Virus record (IMG/VR): IMGVR_UViG_3300036715_000804
Location: 1-38,773 of that record
Length of the DNA stretch: 38,773 nt
Direction: 5' to 3' (one strand)
Source: a virus
Part shown: positions 15,604 through 23,145 of the stretch, one piece after another
Position numbering within the stretch: the first letter of the stretch is position 1
Layout of the letters: every line of letters begins with the position of its first letter
Program-made: the position numbers and the translations under genes
Notes under the pieces: generated by a model
What the model was told of the DNA's origin: nothing
What the model saw: the letters and a program-made list of their open reading frames with translations, nothing else
The model's database searches: none

Positions 15604-16664
15604 TGAGTTCTGCACCTAAAGCTCCTGACTATGCCGCCGCTGCGGAGAAAACTGCTGCGGCCAGTCTGGAAGCCACTAAATACCAGACGATGGCGAATCG
15701 CCCGAACACCACTACCCCGTGGGGCACGGACACATGGACTACCGACCCCAACACAGGAGCCAGCACTCGCAGGATAACCCTAGATCCTGCAGAGCAGGCT
15801 GCGCTTGATGCCCAACAGGGTATGGATAAGACGCGTTCCCAGACCGCAGGGGGTATGATGAACCGGGTTAAGAGGGAGCTAGGCCGCTCCGTTGATTTTA
15901 GTAAATTTGAAAATTATGGCTCTTTGGGTGACCCCAACATTCGTCGCCAGCATCAAGAAGACGCCGCCTACGGCCGCGCCACTTCTCGGTTAGACCCCTA
16001 CTGGCATGATCAAGTTCAATCCACGGATGTAGAACTTCGTAATCAGGGGCTAAATCCCGGGGATGAAGCCTACGACAAAGCTATGGCGAACACTACCCGC
16101 GCTCGCACAGATGCTTACTCGGCAGCTCAAAATGATGCGGTTACGCAGGGCCGAGCAGAATCGGATCTAAGCTACGGGCAAGATCTTGGAACCGCCAATT
16201 ACTCTAATAATCTGCGCACTCAGCAGATAACTGAAGAGCTTCAGAAGAGGGGTTGGTCTTTAAACGAAATCAATGCTCTTGTATCTGGACAGCAGATAGG
16301 GATGCCGCAGGCTCCAAGCAACCAGCCGAATAGCACTGCTGCTCGGGCACAGAGTGCGGACTACAGCACGGCAGCGCAGCAGCAGTACCAGTCTAGTCTG
16401 GATAAGTTAAATGCTGAGCAGGCGGGTATACAGGGAATGTTCAGCGGCGCGGGCGGGATAGCCCAGGCATACATGATGTCAGATATGCGTCTTAAATCTA
16501 ACATCAAGCATGTTGGCATATTCAAGCACTACAATGTGTACGAATACGATATAGCCGGCACCCGCACCCCAGGCGTTATGGCCCAGGAAGTCTTACTCAC
16601 CAATCCAGAAGCTGTGTCCGAGCACGAGTCCGGCTACTTGATGGTCAATTACGGAGCGCTGTGA
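15603..16664 (+). CDS. Internal virion protein with C-terminal S74-type chaperone domain
   Basis: A 353-residue protein. Residues 1-290 are Ala, Gln and Asn-rich and helical, like T7 gp14-type ejection proteins. Residues 293-353 form an intramolecular chaperone / peptidase S74-like domain: SDMRLKSNIKHVG with the Ser-Lys pair (Ser293, Lys298), GVMAQEV and a final YLMVNYGAL. These domains usually trimerise fibres and then cut themselves off. Finding one on a gene placed among ejection proteins is unusual. Start and stop overlap both neighbours by about 1 bp. Confidence 0.7.
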   Translation: MSSAPKAPDYAAAAEKTAAASLEATKYQTMANRPNTTTPWGTDTWTTDPNTGASTRRITLDPAEQAALDAQQGMDKTRSQTAGGMMNRVKRELGRSVDFSKFENYGSLGDPNIRRQHQEDAAYGRATSRLDPYWHDQVQSTDVELRNQGLNPGDEAYDKAMANTTRARTDAYSAAQNDAVTQGRAESDLSYGQDLGTANYSNNLRTQQITEELQKRGWSLNEINALVSGQQIGMPQAPSNQPNSTAARAQSADYSTAAQQQYQSSLDKLNAEQAGIQGMFSGAGGIAQAYMMSDMRLKSNIKHVGIFKHYNVYEYDIAGTRTPGVMAQEVLLTNPEAVSEHESGYLMVNYGAL

Positions 16665-17077
16665 TGAACGAACAATCAGACCAAGAGAACCAGTACCAGC
16701 GTCTCATTGGCGAGGGCTACACGGAAGACCAGATCCGTATGATTCTCAGCCTGGGTGGGCTCAATGCTGAAACAGGTCAACTGGACAAACAACAGAAGTA
16801 CGCAGATAAGCTCCGGGGTACTGAGATTCCTGAAGGACGTCAAGTTGGTAACGTCTACGTGGCTGCCAACCCTCTTGAATTCATCGGCGCCGGTATGAAG
16901 CAGTACGCAGGTAAGCAACAGAACGACAATCTCATCCAGCAACAGAAACAATTGCAGGATGAGATGATGAAGCGTCGTCTTGAGTACCTCAAGGGTGGGG
17001 CCAATCCGGGTCTCCAGCAGAGCACCATCCCCGGCACCCCCATGTACGGTGGCGGCTACGAGGGCCAAATTGCATGA
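16664..17077 (+). CDS. Small internal virion protein
   Basis: A 137-residue protein beginning MNEQSDQENQYQRLIGEGY. ATG 16664 sits in a TGATG junction with the upstream stop; GTG 16661 is an alternative that adds one residue. It contains VGNVYVAANPLEFIGAGMKQ and a Gln-rich helix, with a Gly-rich tail. It lies between two ejection-protein candidates and overlaps the next gene by 4 bp. Function inferred from gene order. Confidence 0.65.
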   Translation: MNEQSDQENQYQRLIGEGYTEDQIRMILSLGGLNAETGQLDKQQKYADKLRGTEIPEGRQVGNVYVAANPLEFIGAGMKQYAGKQQNDNLIQQQKQLQDEMMKRRLEYLKGGANPGLQQSTIPGTPMYGGGYEGQIA

Positions 17078-18123
17078 ATCCGTATGAATTGATCATTGGT
17101 GCCCCCCCGTCTTCACAGGACCAGATCCGTGCGGCGGCTGCGCGACTGCGCGGCGCCGATGATCGTTCTGTGCTTGCTATGCTTTCGGGAGACCCCACGC
17201 TTCAAGGGGTGGGGCAGGCCACCTACGAATCTACCCAGCAGCAGGCTCAGGGGCTGGGTAAGGCTCGGGCAGCAACGGAGAACCGTGCGGCTCAACGTGA
17301 AATGGAAAATGCTCGTTTGGTACAGCAGAAACAGATTGCTGATAGCAATGATGAAATTCAGCGTAAGCAACTCGCCGCCACCATAGCTAATCAAAACGCT
17401 ATCCGCAGCCAAGCAGCGACTAGTGAAGCTGGGATGGCCGCCTACAGGGATTCTCTTACTCAGCAAGCTAAAGATGCTTTGGAAGAATCTAAGCGCAATC
17501 ACGATCTACAAGATAACCAGCGCAAAGAAACTGAAGAACAGCGTAAAGCTCAGCAGAAAGCTGTGGAAGATCGGTTCACGGATACTCAAACTCGTATGCT
17601 CTCAGCCAAACTCCAAGATGAAGGTGTTACTGATCTTGAAGGTGCTATCGGCATGGCTGATAAAGAAGTTGGGAAATACTTCGACCCAGAAACTGGCACC
17701 CGCGTAAAGGGTAAAACTGACATCCCTGGCTACGGTCTTGTAGAGAATATGGTTCCCACTATAATGGAGGGACAGGATTCTAAAACTCTTCGTACCTATC
17801 TGGCGGGTGTTTCTAATCGTATTTTGAAAGCTCGTTCTGGTTCAGCTGTCACTACTCCTGAAATGACTCGTTTAGCAACTGAACTTGGTGCCAACTTGGG
17901 ACAGGGTGAAGAACAAATGATTCAGGCGTACGTCAATCTTCGTAAAGGTTTGGCCCACACTAAGCAAGGAATTCTTTCTGGGTACGATCCAGAAGTACAG
18001 AACACGTTCCTTACTCGTATGAATGGGGGGCTGCCTAACCGTAAGCCGGATGCTATGGGCGCAGGCAGCACTACAGGGAAATTGACTACCCAGCGCGGTA
18101 CTTCAGTGGAGTTAATTCCGTGA
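17074..18123 (+). CDS. Internal/ejection protein, coiled-coil rich
   Basis: A 349-residue protein. Residues 40-180 are Gln, Lys, Glu and Ala-rich with a long predicted coiled coil (LVQQKQIADSNDEIQRKQLA, then SKRNHDLQDNQRKETEEQRK). The C-terminal third is globular (VTDLEGAIGMADKEVGKYFD). Composition and place match podovirus internal core or ejection proteins that leave the capsid with DNA and help span the cell envelope. It overlaps the next gene by 4 bp. Confidence 0.65.
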   Translation: MNPYELIIGAPPSSQDQIRAAAARLRGADDRSVLAMLSGDPTLQGVGQATYESTQQQAQGLGKARAATENRAAQREMENARLVQQKQIADSNDEIQRKQLAATIANQNAIRSQAATSEAGMAAYRDSLTQQAKDALEESKRNHDLQDNQRKETEEQRKAQQKAVEDRFTDTQTRMLSAKLQDEGVTDLEGAIGMADKEVGKYFDPETGTRVKGKTDIPGYGLVENMVPTIMEGQDSKTLRTYLAGVSNRILKARSGSAVTTPEMTRLATELGANLGQGEEQMIQAYVNLRKGLAHTKQGILSGYDPEVQNTFLTRMNGGLPNRKPDAMGAGSTTGKLTTQRGTSVELIP

Positions 18124-19829
18124 AAATACGTCTCCAACTGAGCGGAACTCCAATTACCCTGGCTGTACCCGAGGGAGTAGATCCTCAAGAATTTGCTTCC
18201 CGTGTAGAGGAAGCACACTACGCTCAAGAGAAACCGAGTGCCGCCAGCGATAGCAATCTAGAGAATTTCTCTGCTGGTGTGGGCCACGGTGCAGTGAACA
18301 TGGGTAAGCAGGCGCTGAACATGGCCTTGCCAGACCAACTTACCCCGGACTTCGCTAGCGATAAGTCCTTGGAAGAAGCTAAGGTCCGCGATGAAGGCCT
18401 CATGGGAACCAAGGCAGGTATGTTGGGCGACATGGTGGGCACTACCCTAGCCACGGCACCCGTGGGGAGCGCACTCGGAGTGGCGTCGAAGGTGGGCACT
18501 ACCCTAGCCACGGCACCCGTAGGGAGTGCGCTCGGAGTGGCGTCGAAGGTGGGCAACGTACTTGCCCGCACCTTGGCTAACCCTGCGGCCCGTGCTGCCG
18601 TCGACAACGCTGTTACGGGTGCCCTTGCAGCCGGCCCAGGAGACCGTATGAGCGGCGCAGTTACCGGAGCAGCGATAAGCGGTGCTTTCACAGGCGCAGG
18701 GAAAGTTCTCAAACGTACCCTGATGCGCCCGTGGGCTGAGAAGACAGCAGCGGCCAAATTTATTGAGGGTTCCACTGGTCATGAGATACCCCTGAGTCAG
18801 TCGGCTAAACCTGGGCTGATGAAACAGATTTACGAAGGTGTGGTGGCGAACATGCCTGGGTCTGCGGATAAGATACGCGGTCAGTACGACAATGCCCTGG
18901 AAGATTTCCGACATTTTATCGTTGAAGAAGCATCTCCTCCCGGTACAAATCGTATCCCCTCTGCGGGGGACGATATGCAAACTATCATGGGAAATCTTCG
19001 CAAGGCGTGGGAGGACCGATACGCCAGCCACGACTATCCGAATGCTCCCGTAGTAATGTTCAGTCACCTGTACAAGCCTCCGACTGGAGATTTTGGGAAG
19101 GAATTGGTAAAACGTCTTCCAGTAGGTGTGAGTCTTCCTAAGGTGGATTCCCAGATAACCGGGGCACGTATCCTTTCTACTAAAGATGCAGTGCAGAAAG
19201 TTATTGACGAACTTCCTGATAAGGAAACCATTCTTAAGTCTAAATTCTTAGAATTTAAGGACAATCTGGACCATGTACTCAAACAGAATATCGACCCCAG
19301 CGGGCGCGGAAAAGGACAGTGGGCTAGTGAGTTGCGAGATGTTGAAGCTCTCAAGCCGTACTATAGAAAATTTAAAGATATTGAAGCAGCAGCAGGGAAA
19401 GCTGCCCACGCCTCTGAGTTCTCACCTGCGAATCTTGAGGCTGCTACAACTCAGCGTGCGGGGAACAAAGGAATAGTAGGGGGCGGAGCATTTGCTGATG
19501 AAGCTAAACATTCTGTAGATGCTCTTCGTCCCTTCCCCAGCCGGCAGGGTATTTTCCAAACCCGAGCTGCTATGGCGGCGGGTGCGGGTACTGTGGGCGC
19601 TACCATCGGCGGAGTAGTCGCTGGTCCGATTGGAGCAGCGGTTGGAGGCGGAGCCCCCGTAGCCTTATCTAGAGTTTTGGCAAGTCCTAAAACTCAGCGT
19701 ATACTTACAGGCGATACTAAAACTCAGAAACTGATGGCAGCGGCTCTGCGTAGAAATAAAGATAAACTCAATGCTGCCAGTTCTGTCGCTAGAAAAGTTC
19801 TTACAATTGGAGCTACAGAGGATAGGTGA
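18120..19829 (+). CDS. Large ejection / internal virion protein
   Basis: A 569-residue protein. Residues 95-200 and 490-530 are Gly/Ala/Val-rich hydrophobic stretches (GTVGATIGGVVAGPIGAAVG), typical of phage ejection proteins that insert into membranes. The middle has charged helices, and the C-terminus is basic (LRRNKDKLNAASSVARK). Residues from about 106 carry a 19-residue exact tandem duplication (VGTTLATAPVGSALGVASK twice). It is the last and largest of the ejection module. Confidence 0.65.
   Translation: MKIRLQLSGTPITLAVPEGVDPQEFASRVEEAHYAQEKPSAASDSNLENFSAGVGHGAVNMGKQALNMALPDQLTPDFASDKSLEEAKVRDEGLMGTKAGMLGDMVGTTLATAPVGSALGVASKVGTTLATAPVGSALGVASKVGNVLARTLANPAARAAVDNAVTGALAAGPGDRMSGAVTGAAISGAFTGAGKVLKRTLMRPWAEKTAAAKFIEGSTGHEIPLSQSAKPGLMKQIYEGVVANMPGSADKIRGQYDNALEDFRHFIVEEASPPGTNRIPSAGDDMQTIMGNLRKAWEDRYASHDYPNAPVVMFSHLYKPPTGDFGKELVKRLPVGVSLPKVDSQITGARILSTKDAVQKVIDELPDKETILKSKFLEFKDNLDHVLKQNIDPSGRGKGQWASELRDVEALKPYYRKFKDIEAAAGKAAHASEFSPANLEAATTQRAGNKGIVGGGAFADEAKHSVDALRPFPSRQGIFQTRAAMAAGAGTVGATIGGVVAGPIGAAVGGGAPVALSRVLASPKTQRILTGDTKTQKLMAAALRRNKDKLNAASSVARKVLTIGATEDR
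18435..18548 (+). repeat. 57-bp in-frame tandem duplication
   Basis: Units 18435-18491 and 18492-18548 differ at three positions only (gtg/gta, agc/agt, gca/gcg), all third codon positions and all silent. The duplication adds 19 residues to a hydrophobic segment of the ejection protein. Confidence 0.9.
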
Positions 19830-20077
19830 TGGCGGGTGAAACGATTGAAGCTAGGATCGCAGTTATGGAAAATCAGCTAGCCCACGATAAAGAAGAACGT
19901 GAATGCCGACGTAAAGAATTAGACAAAAAGCTAGAGGCAATGACCCTAGCAGCGGACAATCTAGTTAAAGAAATTGGTCGGTACAAAGGATTCGTAGGCG
20001 GGATGTCTCTTATGGTGTCAATACTGTGGGCGGGCATAGCGTTTTTCAAAGAACAAATTATTAAAGCTCTGAGCTAG
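19829..20077 (+). CDS. Coiled-coil single-helix membrane protein (XhlA-like)
   Basis: An 82-residue protein: a charged coiled coil at residues 3-50 (IEARIAVMENQLAHDKEERE) followed by one transmembrane segment (FVGGMSLMVSILWAGIAFF, about 54-72) and a short tail. This layout matches haemolysin XhlA-type phage proteins that help lysis at the inner membrane, but a virion role is possible. ATG 19829 lies in a TGATG junction; GTG 19826 is an alternative. Confidence 0.6.
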   Translation: MAGETIEARIAVMENQLAHDKEERECRRKELDKKLEAMTLAADNLVKEIGRYKGFVGGMSLMVSILWAGIAFFKEQIIKALS

Positions 20078-20086
20078 GAGATTGCT

Positions 20087-21100
20087 ATGCCTCGTGATGG
20101 TGCAGGAAACTATACCCTCCCACTTGCAGACGTCGTCACTGGTACGACTATCCTTTCTGCCTGGGCGAACCCTACTATGGCAGATGTTAAGAGTGCTCTT
20201 ACTGCCAGCATAGCTAAGGATGGGCAGACTAATCCGTCAGCTAACCTCCCTATGAATGGCTTTAAGCATACCGGGGTAGGAGCAGCTTCGATGCGAACTG
20301 ACTATGCCAGCGTGGCTGATGTCCAAGATAGCCTGCCTAATTTCTGCGGAAATGCAGGCGGCACAGCAGATGCTCTAACTGTGCCTGCCCTCATGGCTCT
20401 GGCAGCGTATGTAGACGGCCAAATATTCTGGATTCGTGCAACTGCTACGAATACTACGACTGCCCCTACCCTCAAGGTGGGGGCACTCGCAGCCATTACG
20501 ATTAAGAAGGCTGGCGGGGTGGCCCTCGAAGCAGGAGGCATCACTACTGGCAGCATCTACGGTTTTATACGAGACGTCACCCAGGCTTGCTTCACTCTCA
20601 TAAATCCGGCAAAGCAGGGCGCGGGATATTGGTACCAGAACGGACCGTGTTTCGGCCAGTATCTAACATCGGACTTCAACACTCCTTCTGGTTCAACTAC
20701 TGAACTAGGTTCTGTTTTATCTGATTTTACTTCTAAAATAAGTGTCGGGTCAGGTATGGATTTGACCACAGGCAGGTTCACTGTGCCCGCTGGTCAAGGG
20801 GGTCTATACCGTGTTGATTTTCGGGCTGCCCTGGGTATTCTGTCTGCCAACGCCACTGAAGAATTCTTTGCGTGTCTGGGCAATGCTACTGTAGCGGACT
20901 ACTATGCTCTCGGCAGCGTACATTCAGGTCCTGTAGCAGGCGGGGCAGACACATACCTAGTTTCTACGGGTTCTAAAACTCTTGTTCTGGCTGCGGGCGA
21001 CGTTGTATCATTGTGGACTTCCCATACTACTGGAGCTACCAGAATGGTCCTTGGGGTGCTCCCACAGCTTACTAGTTGGGAAATAATGAGGATTGGTTGA
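20087..21100 (+). CDS. Tail fibre protein with C1q-like end
   Basis: A 337-residue protein. The N-terminus (MPRDGAGNYTLPLADVVTGT, then ANLPMNGFKHTGVGAASMRT) is a conserved virion-anchor pattern of phage tail fibres. The last 140 residues look like a C1q/TNF-type jelly roll, with GGLYRVDFRAALGI and LVLAAGDVVSLWTSH as core strands, which would bind the host surface as a trimer. Ribosome site AGGAG lies 7 bases before the start. Confidence 0.75.
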   Translation: MPRDGAGNYTLPLADVVTGTTILSAWANPTMADVKSALTASIAKDGQTNPSANLPMNGFKHTGVGAASMRTDYASVADVQDSLPNFCGNAGGTADALTVPALMALAAYVDGQIFWIRATATNTTTAPTLKVGALAAITIKKAGGVALEAGGITTGSIYGFIRDVTQACFTLINPAKQGAGYWYQNGPCFGQYLTSDFNTPSGSTTELGSVLSDFTSKISVGSGMDLTTGRFTVPAGQGGLYRVDFRAALGILSANATEEFFACLGNATVADYYALGSVHSGPVAGGADTYLVSTGSKTLVLAAGDVVSLWTSHTTGATRMVLGVLPQLTSWEIMRIG

Positions 21101-21555
21101 TGCCCCGCACCGTAACAGATGCGAGTAGAGATTTTGATGAGGTCCGCTACCATAGGATGCTAGCGGACCGTCTCAAACGGAAGGGTTCTATCAGCGCGGA
21201 GGAGTATTCAAATAGACAGCAGGAGCTAGCAGCAAAAGACCGCCGGTATTTTGCAGAAGTGGAGACTGCAAATAACCCGCTGATGGCACTACCCCTCCTA
21301 GGTGCAATCCCAATGGAATATCTGGCAAAACGTCTTCGTCTGACCCAGGGGCGTACACCAGCTGATTTAAATCAAATGGCAGAAGGTTATCGTGGTCTTG
21401 GGCAGGGTCTTGTAGATGCGTATCATCAAGCATTCTCAAACGCTCCTCAGCAAGCAGGTCCGCCCGCTGGTAGCGCTCCTGATAACTATGCCATGCCAGA
21501 ATACTTAAGCCCATCAGAACAAGAAACGCTCCGACTAAGGCGTTTGGGTCGCTAG
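21100..21555 (+). CDS. Small protein at the end of the late operon
   Basis: A 151-residue protein beginning MPRTVTDASRDFDEVRYHRM, read from ATG 21100 in a TGATG junction with the fibre stop. The first 60 residues are charged helix (RKGSISAEEYSNRQQELAAK); the C-terminus is Pro/Gln-rich. No membrane segment. It may be a fibre chaperone or minor tail protein by position. Part of its opposite strand also carries an open frame (21191-21568), discussed in the findings. Confidence 0.55.
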   Translation: MPRTVTDASRDFDEVRYHRMLADRLKRKGSISAEEYSNRQQELAAKDRRYFAEVETANNPLMALPLLGAIPMEYLAKRLRLTQGRTPADLNQMAEGYRGLGQGLVDAYHQAFSNAPQQAGPPAGSAPDNYAMPEYLSPSEQETLRLRRLGR

Positions 21556-21605
21556 TTTTCTTACTCATTTCTCTTCACCTGTAACCCTTTGTTTTATAAG
21601 GCAAC

Positions 21606-21691
21606 TACTCGAACGCGTCGGAGTAGGGGCATTTTGGGGCAATAGCAGTGCCAAGGTACCCCAAAATAAATGCGTCGAGCGCGTTCGAGTA
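21606..21691. terminator. Large inverted repeat between convergent operons
   Basis: TACTCGAACGCG (21606-21617) pairs with CGCGTTCGAGTA (21680-21691), and GCATTTTGGGG (21629-21639) pairs with CCCCAAAAT plus ATGC (21659-21673, small bulge). It sits exactly where the rightward late genes and the leftward early genes meet, so a bidirectional transcription stop is the likely role. U-tracts are weak in both directions. Confidence 0.55.
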
Positions 21692-21707
21692 AGGCCACTT
21701 TTAGCTC

Positions 21708-21983
21708 TTAACCGCCTAAATTGGGTGCCGCAGGCGCAGCGCCGTCCAACCAGTAGCTCTTCTCTACTTTGACGTCCCAGCCCAGCTTGTGCAGCTCCCT
21801 AAACAATGCCTGGGCCAGCAGCACCCTCTGCTTCGCCATAAGGTCGGGGTAATGCTTGGCCCAATCGTACTCCCCTGATTGGAGCCCTAGTATCTGCTCT
21901 ATCTTGGGGGTGGGGAGATTGACTAGGTAGTTCATTTCCAGCTCTGTAAACGGCGTCATCGCGTAATCTTCTACAGTTTTCAT
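21708..21983 (-). CDS. Small early protein of unknown function
   Basis: A 91-residue soluble protein beginning MKTVEDYAMTPFTELEMNYL, the last gene of the leftward operon. Excellent ribosome site AGGAG 7 bases before the ATG. It contains PTPKIEQILGLQSGEYDWAK and a final Ala/Pro tail. One base separates it from the stop of the upstream gene. No family recognised. Confidence 0.65.
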   Translation of the reverse strand: MKTVEDYAMTPFTELEMNYLVNLPTPKIEQILGLQSGEYDWAKHYPDLMAKQRVLLAQALFRELHKLGWDVKVEKSYWLDGAAPAAPNLGG

Positions 21984-21984
21984 G

Positions 21985-22224
21985 TCAATTCTCCTCGGTT
22001 ATTTCCATTGATTCAACAACTGGGAACAGGTCATACGTACCCATAGTGGCGATGAATCTATTCTTCACTAGCTCTTTTATATACTCGGGATTGTCGTGGG
22101 TGCTGTGTACAGAGCAGCTTGTATGAAACGTACCTCGTATCACCATAAAGTAGTGGTGCCCTTCATAGATCTTGATTGACGTACCCTGGGTGGGCTCTGG
22201 CGCACCAGGATGTATGTCTTCCAT
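21985..22224 (-). CDS. Small protein of unknown function
   Basis: A 79-residue protein beginning MEDIHPGAPEPTQGTSIKIY if started at ATG 22224. That start overlaps the DUF3310 gene by 62 bp and has no clear ribosome site. A later ATG at 22146 (MVIRGTFHTS) lies just after the DUF3310 stop and is the alternative. The strand IYEGHHYFMVIRGTFHTS runs across the later start, which favours the longer form. No family recognised. Confidence 0.5.
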   Translation of the reverse strand: MEDIHPGAPEPTQGTSIKIYEGHHYFMVIRGTFHTSCSVHSTHDNPEYIKELVKNRFIATMGTYDLFPVVESMEITEEN

Positions 22225-22585
22225 GGGGGTACTTGCAATCGGGGCACAAGATATCGAGGTGAGTACTCCCCACATCTTTCTGGCTATTTCTGAATAACTC
22301 AGTCGATTTAGGGTCTTGGTAGGGGCAGTTGGTTTCTTCCGGGTTACCAGCTCCACAATACGAGCAATTAGCTTCATTGGGGTACTCCAGTTCAATAAGT
22401 TTTTGGATAAAATGAGCGGCTTTCTCTAGATCCTGCCTACCATTCTTCTCCTTGTATCGTTCAATGTACTTAGTGGCCGATCCTATCAGGTAGCCCGGAC
22501 CGAACAGCCGGTATATTCTATCCCAGTGCTGTTCACCACCCTTCTGATAATGGCTTCCGCCTATCTGTGTTTCGTTTGCTGACAT
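22163..22585 (-). CDS. DUF3310 protein, nucleotide-kinase-like, with zinc ribbon
   Basis: A 140-residue protein. Residues 8-68 match the DUF3310 (PF11753) pattern: IGGSHYQKGGEQHWDRIYRL, then SATKYIERYKEKNGRQDLEKA. Phage annotation commonly links this family to T7 gp1.7, a kinase for dTMP and dGMP. The C-terminal half adds paired cysteines (CSYCG, CPYQ, then CPDC and a late SWC), probably a zinc ribbon. Given the base-modification genes upstream, it could phosphorylate a modified dUMP; that is inference. Ribosome site GGGAG lies 6 bases before the ATG, and a promoter and 5' stem-loop lie just upstream. Confidence 0.75.
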   Translation of the reverse strand: MSANETQIGGSHYQKGGEQHWDRIYRLFGPGYLIGSATKYIERYKEKNGRQDLEKAAHFIQKLIELEYPNEANCSYCGAGNPEETNCPYQDPKSTELFRNSQKDVGSTHLDILCPDCKYPHGRHTSWCARAHPGYVNQDL

Positions 22586-22597
22586 TTGCTACTCCCA

Positions 22598-22617
22598 GGG
22601 CTGGTAACGCCCAGCCC
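22598..22617 (-). promoter_or_regulatory. 5' stem-loop of the DUF3310 transcript
   Basis: GGGCTGG (22598-22604) and CCAGCCC (22611-22617) form a 7-bp stem. On the minus strand it begins at the predicted transcription start and ends before the GGGAG ribosome site. A stem at the very 5' end would protect the RNA. No U-tract follows it on the minus strand. Confidence 0.5.
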
Positions 22618-22618
22618 T

Positions 22619-22624
22619 ATTATA
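22619..22624 (-). promoter_or_regulatory. Extended -10 promoter for DUF3310 and the last genes
   Basis: On the minus strand the sequence reads TGGTATAAT, a perfect TATAAT with the TG extension, just downstream of the HD-domain gene's stop codon. The -35 region 17 bp away is poor, as is normal for extended -10 promoters. It would give the last three leftward genes their own transcription. Confidence 0.5.
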
Positions 22625-22635
22625 CCAGTTGAAAT

Positions 22636-23145
22636 TTAAATGAGTTGGGCGATTAAATCTTCAGCCTTCGCCCTAAACCTGCTATCTAGAGGCTGGTTCT
22701 TTAAATTATCCTCGGCGTGGCGGGCTATTTTATCAATAATATCCTCCACGGTTCGGTTCCCCATACTGCGCTCGTGCATACACTTTAGACCCAACTCCAC
22801 ACTGTCCGCAAACTTGAGTATGTTTACTTCGTCATTAGAAAGTATGTAATCGGGAAAATGAATGTTTGACTCTTCGTGCAGCAGCACTTCCATTTTTATG
22901 AGGGCTTTCTTCAGTTCAGGACTAACCCATTTAGCAGTCGCGGGCACGTCCCCCGTGCTTCGCTCGGCTACATCATGGCACAGCGCAGCGGCCAACAAAT
23001 TCCCGCTTGGTATCTCCGGGTAGTAGAGGTACATGATTATTCCTGCCACGTTCGCGCTATGGTGCCCGATGGTATCCTCCCGTATGAGGGACTCCGTATG
23101 GAACCGCTTCACGTTCATAGCCTCACGAAAATACTTTAAGTTCAC
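22636..23145 (-). CDS. HD-domain 5'-deoxynucleotidase (YfbR-like)
   Basis: A 169-residue HD-fold phosphohydrolase: GHHSANVAGI (His28/His29), CHDVAE (His57-Asp58-Glu61) and KFADSVE (Asp114) supply the metal ligands. YfbR-type enzymes remove phosphate from deoxynucleoside monophosphates. It starts at GTG 23145 with AAGGAG 7 bases upstream and overlaps the thymidylate-synthase-like gene (GTGA), so the two are co-translated. In this context it may hydrolyse dTMP so that a modified pyrimidine replaces thymine; substrate preference cannot be read from sequence. Confidence 0.82.
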   Translation of the reverse strand: MNLKYFREAMNVKRFHTESLIREDTIGHHSANVAGIIMYLYYPEIPSGNLLAAALCHDVAERSTGDVPATAKWVSPELKKALIKMEVLLHEESNIHFPDYILSNDEVNILKFADSVELGLKCMHERSMGNRTVEDIIDKIARHAEDNLKNQPLDSRFRAKAEDLIAQLI

